From contig JBAQFY010000390.1 of the NCBI GenBank assembly GCA_049287505.1, positions 1 through 5,687 on the forward strand: a DNA stretch of 5,687 bases, given 5' to 3'. Origin of the DNA: NIOZ-UU13 sp049287505 (GTDB lineage: Bacteria > Planctomycetota > Phycisphaerae > Sedimentisphaerales > Anaerobacaceae). Within the stretch, counting starts at the first letter, position 1; each line of letters opens with the position of its first letter. A program made the translations under genes and the position numbers. Below are positions 1 through 5,687 of this stretch, in pieces. The notes below the pieces were generated by a model. That model had not been told where the DNA came from, ran no database searches, and saw nothing but the letters and a program-made list of their open reading frames with translations.

Positions 1-754
1 AGCTGATGCTTTGGCCGGCGACGGCTAAAACCAAGGCGAAGACTTTTGAAGCGCCAGCTTGTTTCAGTGTTTTTGCGCACTCATTCAGCGTTGCACCGGT
101 TGTTTTGATATCATCGACAAGACAAATCTTTCGATTGGTAAAATTATGTCCGTAACGAACGGCAAAGGCACCGGCGACATTTTTAGCACGTGCGGCGGGA
201 CTTGCCATTGCCGGCTGTAATTTGGTTCGGCGGATTCGGACAAGCTCTGTGCTGATTTTGGCTGTGGTGTGGATTAATTTTTTGGCCAAAACCTGCGATT
301 GATTGTAGCCGCGACGCAATCGTCTCGACCAGTGCAGCGGCACGGGAACGAAAAGCTCTATATCATTATAAAAGCCGCTTCCATGCAAAGCGGAATTGGC
401 CAAAAACCCTACTGCCAAATCCAGCTCTGTTCGGCCATTTTTAAAGGCCAATATCATTTTCTGCAGGGCCTGGCCATAAACTCCACTCCGGGCTATCCGG
501 TCAAAGTGAAATTCTTTGCCCAGGCAATCGGGGCAGGCGTCTTCCAGGATAGCAAATTTACTGGCGTCTCGGCCGCAGCGCCCGCAGTAATCGGCGCCCA
601 TGCAGGCCAGAAGCTGGTCCCAGCAATTTTGGCATAGGTTGTTATCAGTTTCACAGATGTTTTCGCCGCAATTGATACAAACTGCCGGCCAAAGGAGCTG
701 GTTTAAGCTCTGCAGAGCAAAATTAAAAGCTCGTTTTGGCTTTGTTGTATTCAC
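1..754 (-). CDS. comF: ComF-family phosphoribosyltransferase (3' end cut by the window edge)
   Basis: Reading the minus strand from a GTG at 752-754 gives 251 codons with no stop before the window edge. ComF/GntX proteins are usually about 230-250 residues, so only a few C-terminal residues should be missing. The N-terminal part has four CxxC pairs (C26/C29, C41/C44, C57/C60, C74/C77), the zinc-ribbon-like head of the family. Next come the family signatures YGQALQKMILAFKNG (about 93-107), VPVPLHWSRRLRRGYNQS (136-153) and NVAGAF (192-197). The PRPP-binding loop of type I phosphoribosyltransferases, LVDDIKTTGAT, lies at 212-222. ComF homologues are needed for DNA uptake in competent bacteria, but the family is also common in bacteria not known to be competent, where its substrate is unknown. 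The GTG start is chosen because it leaves about 20 residues before the conserved LLWPAVC. The frame stays open upstream to a TAG at 839-841, so a TTG at 824-826 is possible. It is divergent from folC. Family is near certain; the start is moderate. Confidence 0.93.
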   Translation of the reverse strand, partial: MNTTKPKRAFNFALQSLNQLLWPAVCINCGENICETDNNLCQNCWDQLLACMGADYCGRCGRDASKFAILEDACPDCLGKEFHFDRIARSGVYGQALQKMILAFKNGRTELDLAVGFLANSALHGSGFYNDIELFVPVPLHWSRRLRRGYNQSQVLAKKLIHTTAKISTELVRIRRTKLQPAMASPAARAKNVAGAFAVRYGHNFTNRKICLVDDIKTTGATLNECAKTLKQAGASKVFALVLAVAGQSIS

Positions 755-761
755 GCCGGCA

Positions 762-767
762 ATTATA
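762..767 (-). promoter_or_regulatory. Possible -10 box for comF, almost leaderless
   Basis: The minus strand reads TATAAT at 767-762, with 7 nt before the GTG chosen as the comF start. A transcript starting at the usual distance would begin at or next to the GTG. No Shine-Dalgarno-like purine run precedes that GTG. The matching -35 region (about TGGTTA) is poor. A second minus-strand TATAAT at 851-846 would give a leader of about 85 nt and also lacks a good -35 box. Which one is used, if either, cannot be decided from sequence. Confidence 0.25.
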
Positions 768-1001
768 TAAACAGTAACTCGGATTAACCACTGAGAAACT
801 ATGAAAGTCGGCCTGCCAATGGCCAAACTTGGCGAATACTATATTATTATAAGCAAAAGTGGTTACATTTTCAGCTATACTGATGTAAGGACGCTTTTTA
901 TAAGGTAACAATGTAAAGCCAAATTTTTTGTAACTTCTTTATTCAAAAAGTCCTATATTCCTTTGCACAGCTATATTTGCAGTGTTTTTTACGGTTCCGA
1001 C

Positions 1002-1030
1002 TTGACTATCGTGGTTTTGACCGTTATAAT
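1002..1030 (+). promoter_or_regulatory. Near-consensus sigma-70-type promoter for folC
   Basis: TTGACT (1002-1007) and TATAAT (1025-1030) are separated by exactly 17 bp, matching 11 of 12 consensus positions. Transcription should begin near 1037, which leaves a leader of only about 12 nt before the folC ATG at 1049. That leader is AT-rich with no Shine-Dalgarno sequence. This supports the 1049 start and implies SD-independent or near-leaderless initiation. The rest of the 755-1048 gap is AT-rich; apart from the weak comF -10 candidates and a short GCCAA/TTGGC palindrome at 822-833, nothing convincing was seen in it. Confidence 0.7.
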
Positions 1031-1048
1031 TATTATAGTTAAATTTGT

Positions 1049-2467
1049 ATGGCAAGAACAATAAAGACAACCGGAAAGAAACGAAAGAAAAAATCTTCAT
1101 CCAAGGTCGCCAGCGTTAAAAGCAAAAAGGCTTTTAGGAGCTACCAGCAGGCCATTGACTACCTGTTTGCGAGGACCGATTATGAAAAGCAGGAGCGTCT
1201 GCGCTATAACGTTACGACGTTCAACCTCAACAGGATGCATAAACTGCTGTCGTTATTGGGCAATCCACACAAAAAAATCCATACAGTCCATATAGGCGGC
1301 ACAAAAGGAAAAGGCTCAACAGCCACGATGTTGGCCAGGATGCTTGAAGCCAACCAATATAACGTTGGTTTATACACATCGCCCCACCTGGTACACCTGC
1401 ACGAGCGGATTACGGTCAATTCAAAAATGATTAGCGACTCGGAGATGTGCGACCTGCTGAATCGCGTTTACGCACCGGTTGAGAAGATGTCAAAGACCGA
1501 CCCCCCCACCTTCTTCGAGATTATGACGGCTTTGGCATTTATGTATTTTCTCGATAAGGCGGTTGATATTGCCGTGATTGAAACCGGTCTGGGCGGCAGA
1601 CTCGACAGCACAAACGTTATTAAGCCTAAAGTCGTCGGCATAACCAGCTTGAGTATCGACCATCAGCACCAGCTCGGGAACACTATTGACAGCATCGCAA
1701 AGGAGAAAGCGGGCATTTTCAAGCGCGGTGTCCCGGCTATTACCGTTCAGCAGGAACCCTCGGCGATGCGTGTCCTAAAATCACAGGCTATCGCTGTCAA
1801 AGCGCCTTTGAGCGTAACCGGCAGCGATGATATTGATTTTTCGCATCGATTTGAAACCTCACGAGAGCACGGCCCGCACACGAGAATCTGCCTGACAACA
1901 CCGACCAGTAAATTCGAGCATCTGCGGGTGCCGCTGCACGGCAAACATCAGGCAATCAACTGCGGCCTGGCCTTGGCTATGCTGGATAAGCTCAAATCGG
2001 TCGGCTACAAGATAGACAACGGCAAGGCTGCTGAAGGACTTCATAAAGTTACTTTGGCAGGCCGAATGGAGATGGTTTGGGACGACCCCAGAGTTATGAT
2101 CGACGCCGCTCACAATGCCGCGAGCATTCAGGCCTTGATTCACGCGATAGGCCAGAACATCCCTTATGATTCTATGGTGGTAATCTTCGGCTGCAACAGC
2201 GATAAAGACATCAGAGGAATGCTGGAAAGATTACAATACGGCGCCGACAAGGTGATTTTTACCCGCAGCAACTCACCCAGAGCAATGCCGCCGGAAGATT
2301 TGGCTGAAATATACACCGAGATATGCGGCAAGATGTGCCAGACCGCTCCCACTTTGACTCAGGCACTGCAGCTCGCCAAAAACGCCGTCAGCAAAGAAGA
2401 CCTGATTTGTATTACCGGAAGCTTCTATCTCATCGGCCAGGCAAAAGTGCACTTCCAGCAGAACTAA
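1049..2467 (+). CDS. folC: Folylpolyglutamate synthase / dihydrofolate synthase (FolC, Mur ligase family)
   Basis: This 472-residue cytoplasmic ATP-dependent ligase adds glutamate to folates and, in bifunctional members, to dihydropteroate. The Mur-ligase signatures appear in order. They are the P-loop GGTKGKGST (83-91), TSPHL (110-114), ERI (119-121), FFEIMTALAF (155-164) and ETGLGGRLDSTN (178-189). Then follow DHQHQLGNTIDSIAKEKAGI (204-223), where K220 aligns with the carbamylated lysine of the family, AGRMEM (337-342) and DAAHNAAS (352-359), a variant of the usual DGAHNP motif. The C-terminal TGSFYLIG (456-463) is also typical. Before the conserved domain, residues 1-30 form a tail with ten lysines, three arginines and no acidic residue, not part of the standard fold. 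The ATG at 1049 is the only canonical start before M63, lies just downstream of a strong promoter and has no Shine-Dalgarno. The family call is very secure; whether it also has dihydrofolate synthase activity cannot be read from sequence. Confidence 0.96.
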   Translation: MARTIKTTGKKRKKKSSSKVASVKSKKAFRSYQQAIDYLFARTDYEKQERLRYNVTTFNLNRMHKLLSLLGNPHKKIHTVHIGGTKGKGSTATMLARMLEANQYNVGLYTSPHLVHLHERITVNSKMISDSEMCDLLNRVYAPVEKMSKTDPPTFFEIMTALAFMYFLDKAVDIAVIETGLGGRLDSTNVIKPKVVGITSLSIDHQHQLGNTIDSIAKEKAGIFKRGVPAITVQQEPSAMRVLKSQAIAVKAPLSVTGSDDIDFSHRFETSREHGPHTRICLTTPTSKFEHLRVPLHGKHQAINCGLALAMLDKLKSVGYKIDNGKAAEGLHKVTLAGRMEMVWDDPRVMIDAAHNAASIQALIHAIGQNIPYDSMVVIFGCNSDKDIRGMLERLQYGADKVIFTRSNSPRAMPPEDLAEIYTEICGKMCQTAPTLTQALQLAKNAVSKEDLICITGSFYLIGQAKVHFQQN

Positions 2468-2507
2468 TCACTTACAGCAAGTTAAATTCGAGCCATTCTT
2501 GGCAACA

Positions 2508-2541
2508 AAAGACATATTCATATTACAACCATCGTGTCTTT
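2508..2541 (+). terminator. Weak stem-loop after folC, possible terminator
   Basis: AAAGACA (2508-2514) and TGTCTTT (2535-2541) are perfect 7-bp inverted arms around a 20-nt loop, 41 nt after the folC stop, followed by ATTTT. It is the only hairpin with a following T-rich stretch between folC and rhaB. The stem is AT-rich, the loop long and the T tract short, so as an intrinsic terminator it is weak. Confidence 0.2.
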
Positions 2542-2547
2542 ATTTTA

Positions 2548-2587
2548 CCCAAAACTGAGATTGTGAGTGCCCAAAGACCGCCCAAAG
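2548..2587. repeat. Three CCCAAA repeats in helical phase upstream of rhaB
   Basis: CCCAAA occurs at 2548, 2570 and 2581, with start-to-start spacings of 22 and 11 bp, so all three fall on the same face of the helix. The last two share the seven-base core CCCAAAG. They lie about 80-120 bp upstream of the rhaB promoter, where an activator or repressor could bind. The motif is short and could be chance; no known rhamnose regulator consensus is claimed. Confidence 0.25.
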
Positions 2588-2617
2588 TCGGCAAGACAGC
2601 GCGGAACTGAATCTGCT

Positions 2618-2665
2618 AAAATCTCGAGGTTTATTCTCAATCTCCTTTTTCCATACCTCGATTTT
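2618..2665. repeat. Inverted repeat upstream of the rhaB promoter
   Basis: AAAATCTCGAGGT (2618-2630) is mirrored by ACCTCGATTTT (2655-2665). The two arms pair over 11 bp if two bases (TC) bulge on the left, with a 24-nt spacer. The right arm ends 4 bp before the -35 box of the predicted rhaB promoter. That position fits an operator for a dimeric regulator of the rhamnose genes; a folC-distal hairpin is the alternative. Confidence 0.3.
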
Positions 2666-2669
2666 CGAT

Positions 2670-2698
2670 TTGCAATAGAAGAGAATCCGGGTTATAAA
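2670..2698 (+). promoter_or_regulatory. Predicted promoter of rhaB and the PHP gene
   Basis: TTGCAA (2670-2675) and TATAAA (2693-2698) are spaced by 17 bp, matching 9 of 12 sigma-70 consensus positions. The expected start near 2705 leaves a leader of about 35 nt that contains the rhaB ribosome binding site. Together with the 273-bp gap this suggests rhaB is transcribed separately from folC. Confidence 0.5.
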
Positions 2699-2728
2699 GT
2701 CATTTCTTCAGAATTAAACATTTGTAAT

Positions 2729-2734
2729 AAGGAG
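2729..2734 (+). promoter_or_regulatory. Shine-Dalgarno sequence fixing the rhaB start
   Basis: AAGGAG sits 6 nt before the ATG at 2741. It is the clearest ribosome binding site in the window. It settles the start against an upstream in-frame ATG at 2567, which would add 58 residues with no family resemblance. Confidence 0.8.
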
Positions 2735-2740
2735 CTGACG

Positions 2741-4216
2741 ATGGCGGAAATAAAAAAATATATCGCCGTTGACCTCGGCGCCGAGAGCGGCAGAGTAATG
2801 CTCGGCTCTGTTTCGGCACATAAGCTTGTTCTCGAGGAAATCCATCGTTTCAGTAATGGGCCGCTCGAAGAGAACGGCTCACTGCGATGGGATTTTGACA
2901 GGCTGTTTTCAGAAGTGAAGGCCGGTATAAGCAAAGCGGTAAAAGCGGCAGTCGCTCAAATCTGGGGCATCGGTGTCGATAGCTGGGGTGTCGATTTCGG
3001 CCTGCTCGACGTCGATGGCAAACTCGTTGAGAATCCTTATCACTATCGCGACAGCCAGACCAACGGAATGAAGGAAAAGGCGTTTGAGCTGATGAGCAAA
3101 CGCGAAATTTATGAAAATACCGGCGTGCAGTTTATGCAGCTAAACAGCCTTTATCAGCTGCTCGCAATGCGCCTGAATAATTCGATTGCCTTAGCCAAAG
3201 CAAAGAATCTGATTTTTATAGCTGATTTGTTCTCGTACTATCTATGCGGCAAGATTTTCGCAGAATACAGTCTTGCCAGCACATCACAATTTATGGATAT
3301 GAGAACCGGCCAATGGTCCAAAGAGGTCATGGATAAGCTGTCTCTGCCGATTAACATCCTGCCGAGAATCATCAAACCAGGGACCGTTGTGGGCCAGCTG
3401 ACCGCAGGGATTGGAAGAGAGCTCCGCTGCGGGCCTGTTCCGGTTATTGCTATTGGCTCGCATGATACTGCTTCAGCCGTCGTTGCCGTGCCCGCTGCCG
3501 GGGACTCCAGCTGGGCGTACCTTTCATCCGGGACATGGTCCCTTATGGGCGTTGAAGTGCCACGGGCAGTTGTCAATGATAAAACCTTTGAATACGAGTT
3601 CACAAATGAGGGTGGAGTTGAAAATACGATTCGGCTTCTCAAAAATATAATGGGACTTTGGCTGATGCAGGAATGCAGGAGGCAATGGCAGCGCGAGGGG
3701 ACCGACCTGTCCTATGCGGACCTGGCAGCCTTGGCAGAAGAAGCTGAGCCGTTCGCCAGTCATATTGAAGTTGATTACAGCGGATTCCTTGCGCCAGGAG
3801 ATATGCCGAAAAGAATAAATGACCATCTGACCGAGGCAGGCCAGAAGCCAATCACAGACAAGGGTCAGATGATAAGAACGATACTGGAAAGCCTCGCCTT
3901 GAAGTATCGCGCTATTATGGAAGCCATTGAAGATGCTACAGGAAATACGATTGAGATATTGCATATTGTCGGCGGTGGAATACAAAATGAGCTGCTTTGT
4001 CAGTTCACAGCCAATGCACTTGGCAGGAAGGTAATCACCGGCCCGATTGAGGCGACGGCCAGCGGCAATATCCTGATGCAGGCCAAGGCCACAAGGCAGA
4101 TAAATTCCTTAGCCCAGGCCAGAGAAATTGTACGAAACTCATTTGACCTTAAAGAATATCAGCCGCAGGATGTCTCACTCTGGGATGAACAATACAAAAA
4201 AACGCATAAATCATAA
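2741..4216 (+). CDS. rhaB: L-rhamnulokinase (FGGY carbohydrate kinase)
   Basis: This kinase phosphorylates L-rhamnulose with ATP to L-rhamnulose 1-phosphate, the second step of L-rhamnose breakdown, in the cytoplasm. The 491 residues match the usual length (E. coli RhaB is 489). Motifs shared with known rhamnulokinases are AVDLGAESGRVMLG (9-22, first ATP-binding loop), GVDSWGVDFGLLD (78-90), YRDSQTNG (102-109), SHDTASAV (240-247, with D242 as expected catalytic base), YLSSGTWSLMG (260-270), TNEGG (288-292), KNIMGLWL (301-308) and HIVGGGIQN (408-416). The resemblance to RhaB runs the full length and is closer than to xylulo-, glycerol- or fuculokinases. It has its own promoter and a good Shine-Dalgarno, and is followed closely by a PHP-domain gene. 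No isomerase or aldolase of the pathway is in the window. All key residues look intact. Substrate is inferred from family motifs; a related deoxy-ketose cannot be excluded. Confidence 0.95.
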   Translation: MAEIKKYIAVDLGAESGRVMLGSVSAHKLVLEEIHRFSNGPLEENGSLRWDFDRLFSEVKAGISKAVKAAVAQIWGIGVDSWGVDFGLLDVDGKLVENPYHYRDSQTNGMKEKAFELMSKREIYENTGVQFMQLNSLYQLLAMRLNNSIALAKAKNLIFIADLFSYYLCGKIFAEYSLASTSQFMDMRTGQWSKEVMDKLSLPINILPRIIKPGTVVGQLTAGIGRELRCGPVPVIAIGSHDTASAVVAVPAAGDSSWAYLSSGTWSLMGVEVPRAVVNDKTFEYEFTNEGGVENTIRLLKNIMGLWLMQECRRQWQREGTDLSYADLAALAEEAEPFASHIEVDYSGFLAPGDMPKRINDHLTEAGQKPITDKGQMIRTILESLALKYRAIMEAIEDATGNTIEILHIVGGGIQNELLCQFTANALGRKVITGPIEATASGNILMQAKATRQINSLAQAREIVRNSFDLKEYQPQDVSLWDEQYKKTHKS

Positions 4217-4253
4217 GTGCATAAGGAAATTACCAACAGTAGAAAGATTCATT

Positions 4254-5582
4254 TTGATTGCAGAACTTGAAAGCAGACTGGATAGTTTTGACGCCGGGGA
4301 AAGAAAGCAAGCCCTGACAGCATTATGTGAGAAGGTCCGGGCTGGCGAAATCGATTTGCCCAAGGCCGGCACAGATGTCAATCTGCACTGTCATACCTTT
4401 TTCTCTTATAATACCTACAGTTATTCGCCGAGCAAACTTGCCTGGTTGGCTCGCAAGGCCGGTTTGGCCGTTGCAGAAGTGGTGGATTTTGATGTGCTGG
4501 ATGCCCTGGAAGAATTCCTTGCTGCGGCAAGGATGCTCGGCCTGAAGGCCTGTGCCGGCATGGAGACACGAGTCTTTGTGCCGGAATTTGCAACAAGAGT
4601 AATGACATCGCCCGGTGAGCCGGGCATTACATACCATATGGGCGTTGGTTTTCCGAAGGCCGAATTGGAGGGTGAACAGAAACAGTTTCTGCTTAAGCTT
4701 CGCCGGACGGCACAACAGAGAAATCAGGATTTGATGAGGCGTGTGAATAAATATTTAAAACCGGTTGAATTGGATTACGAAAAAGATGTGCTTGTTCTGA
4801 CACCCGGCGGCAACGCTACGGAGAGGCATATGTGTCTTGCATACGCGCGTAAGGCAAAGGAAATCTTCGGCGATAGAGATAAGCTCATAAAGTTCTGGTC
4901 TGAGAAGCTGGGAGTTGAAATTGAATCGTCGGCATTACCCCAGGGCAGAGAATTGCTGGATGCAATTCGAGCGAAAACTATGAAGCGCGGCGGCGTCGGA
5001 TATGTACAGCCGGACAAAGGTTCCTTTCCAATGATGGCTGATACGAACCAATTTATTTTAGCTGCCGGTGCAATACCGGTTCACACCTGGCTGGATGGTA
5101 CCAGCGATGGCGAAAAGGCCATCGAAGAGCTTTTGAATGTGGCTATGAGCTCCGGCGCGGCGGCCATCAACGTCATCCCCGACCGTAATTACACGCCGGG
5201 AGCAAAAGGTGAAAAGCTTCAGAACCTCTACCATGTGGTGGAATTAGCCCAAAAGCTGCATTTGCCCGTTGTAGAGGGAACGGAGATGAACAGCCCCGGA
5301 CAGAAATTCGTGGACGACTTCGAGACAGCGGAGCTTTCACCGTTAGTGCCGGTATTTCTCAAAGGCGCCCATATTGTCTATGCCCATTCGGTGCTTCAAC
5401 AAAAATGCGGCTTAGGCTATACCAGCGACTGGGCAAAGAAAAACTTTAAGAGCACTGCGGACAAAAATGAATTCTTCCAGCAGCTCGGAAGCTCACTTGA
5501 GCCGGAAAAAGAAGATGAACTCGTCGGTCTAAGTGAGGATGTAAATGCTAAGGAAATATTAGATAAGATTAGCAATTTATAG
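4254..5582 (+). CDS. PHP-domain protein, putative metal-dependent hydrolase, linked to rhaB
   Basis: From TTG at 4254 the product is 442 residues. The PHP fold is suggested by an HxH strand (HCHTFFSYN, residues 45-53), DFDVLDALEEF (78-88) in the place of the usual DH motif, GMETRVF (102-108) with the expected metal-site glutamate, YHMGVGFP (127-134), PVHTWLDG (275-282) and VVEGTEMNSPGQ (339-350). A long, largely helical charged stretch (about 137-220) lies between the fourth and fifth motifs. PHP proteins are typically phosphoesterases or hydrolases using two or three metal ions; the substrate here is unknown. The start is uncertain: conserved-looking sequence begins at ELESRLDS, just after the TTG, which has a weak AGAAAG 7 nt upstream. 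In-frame ATGs at 4185, 4170 and 4128 would overlap rhaB and add 23-42 residues that look unlike a conserved domain. With a 37-nt gap or a small overlap it is very likely co-transcribed with rhaB. No signal peptide or membrane segment is visible. Confidence 0.85.
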   Translation: MIAELESRLDSFDAGERKQALTALCEKVRAGEIDLPKAGTDVNLHCHTFFSYNTYSYSPSKLAWLARKAGLAVAEVVDFDVLDALEEFLAAARMLGLKACAGMETRVFVPEFATRVMTSPGEPGITYHMGVGFPKAELEGEQKQFLLKLRRTAQQRNQDLMRRVNKYLKPVELDYEKDVLVLTPGGNATERHMCLAYARKAKEIFGDRDKLIKFWSEKLGVEIESSALPQGRELLDAIRAKTMKRGGVGYVQPDKGSFPMMADTNQFILAAGAIPVHTWLDGTSDGEKAIEELLNVAMSSGAAAINVIPDRNYTPGAKGEKLQNLYHVVELAQKLHLPVVEGTEMNSPGQKFVDDFETAELSPLVPVFLKGAHIVYAHSVLQQKCGLGYTSDWAKKNFKSTADKNEFFQQLGSSLEPEKEDELVGLSEDVNAKEILDKISNL

Positions 5583-5589
5583 CTGGTAG

Positions 5590-5679
5590 TTTTATTCGGT
5601 GGGCTAAAGCCCAGTATGTGTTTAGCCAGGGAAAAACCATCCCCAAAGCCTTCGGCTTTGAGGCTGCCACCCAATAAAA
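5590..5679. repeat. 90-bp palindromic REP/BIME-like element
   Basis: The element is bounded by TTTTATTCGGTGG (5590-5602) and CCACCCAATAAAA (5667-5679), inverted copies matching at 12 of 13 positions. Inside the left end is hairpin TGGGC-TAAA-GCCCA (5600-5613). Inside the right end is a stronger hairpin, CAAAGCC-TTC-GGCTTTG (5644-5660). Read inward from both ends, each half is TTTTATT, then S, then GGTGG, then a hairpin. This is like the paired inverted REP units (BIMEs) of other bacteria, whose hairpins have a GTAG-like tetranucleotide at the foot. It lies 7 nt after the PHP gene stop, a usual place for such elements. No transposase is in the window, and copy number elsewhere cannot be seen. 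It may also serve as an mRNA 3' end. Confidence 0.55.
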
Positions 5680-5687
5680 TTAATAAA

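Noticed and set aside
299..637. 112-residue plus-strand open frame
   Set aside because: It lies wholly antisense to the well-supported comF coding sequence and shows no domain features.
822..833. GCCAA/TTGGC palindrome in the comF upstream region
   Set aside because: Arms are only 5 bp and there is no second copy or clear promoter next to it, so chance is likely.
723..911. 62-residue open frame on the minus strand between comF and folC
   Set aside because: It overlaps the 5' end of comF in another frame, has no ribosome binding site that I can see, and its translation resembles no family I know; it also covers the region where comF promoters must lie.
2567..2740. 58-codon upstream extension of rhaB from an ATG at 2567
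   Set aside because: The extension covers the inverted repeat, the promoter and the Shine-Dalgarno, and known RhaB proteins start at the position of the 2741 ATG.
3524..3985. 153-residue minus-strand open frame inside rhaB
   Set aside because: It is antisense to conserved kinase motifs including KNIMGLWL and HIVGGG; the long open frame is a by-product of the codon composition of rhaB.
4128..4253. Start of the PHP gene at ATG 4128, 4170 or 4185
   Set aside because: These would overlap the rhaB end by 32-89 nt, lack a well-placed Shine-Dalgarno, and add sequence that does not look like a conserved domain. Not fully excluded, and translational coupling from 4185 remains possible.
5644..5660. 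Classical rho-independent terminator at the strong hairpin
   Set aside because: The hairpin is good but the bases after it (AGGCTGCCACCC) contain no T tract, so it is better explained as one arm of the palindromic element.

Overview
The window carries four protein genes on two divergent arms, with no RNA genes, CRISPR array or intact mobile element. The organism looks like an anaerobic or marine-sediment planctomycete (Phycisphaerae-like). That is inference from three things: the style of the FolC and PHP-domain proteins, weak or absent Shine-Dalgarno sequences on some genes, and a mid-GC coding composition. No 16S or other marker gene is present to prove it.

Layout. Positions 1-754 (minus strand) hold a ComF-family phosphoribosyltransferase whose last few residues run off the left edge. 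Positions 755-1048 are a divergent intergenic region with a near-consensus sigma-70-type promoter (1002-1030) firing rightward. Positions 1049-2467 (plus) encode folylpolyglutamate/dihydrofolate synthase FolC with an unusual lysine-rich N-terminal tail. Positions 2468-2740 form a 273-bp regulatory gap. It holds two inverted repeats, a helically phased CCCAAA repeat and a good promoter (2670-2698) with a clear ribosome binding site. Positions 2741-4216 (plus) encode L-rhamnulokinase RhaB. Positions about 4254-5582 (plus) encode a PHP-fold putative metal-dependent hydrolase that follows rhaB closely and is probably co-transcribed with it. Positions 5590-5679 are a 90-bp palindromic element: two inverted REP-like hairpin units flanked by near-perfect 13-bp inverted repeats.

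How the genes work together. RhaB phosphorylates L-rhamnulose in rhamnose catabolism. The PHP protein is its tight downstream neighbour, so a role in deoxy-sugar or sugar-phosphate metabolism is possible but not shown by the sequence. Isomerase (RhaA), aldolase (RhaD), transporter and regulator genes are not in the window. ComF and FolC look like ordinary housekeeping genes that share a divergent control region. No clearly new multi-gene system was found. The items most worth a second look are the 3' palindromic element, the PHP protein with altered metal-site motifs, and the short-leader expression signals.
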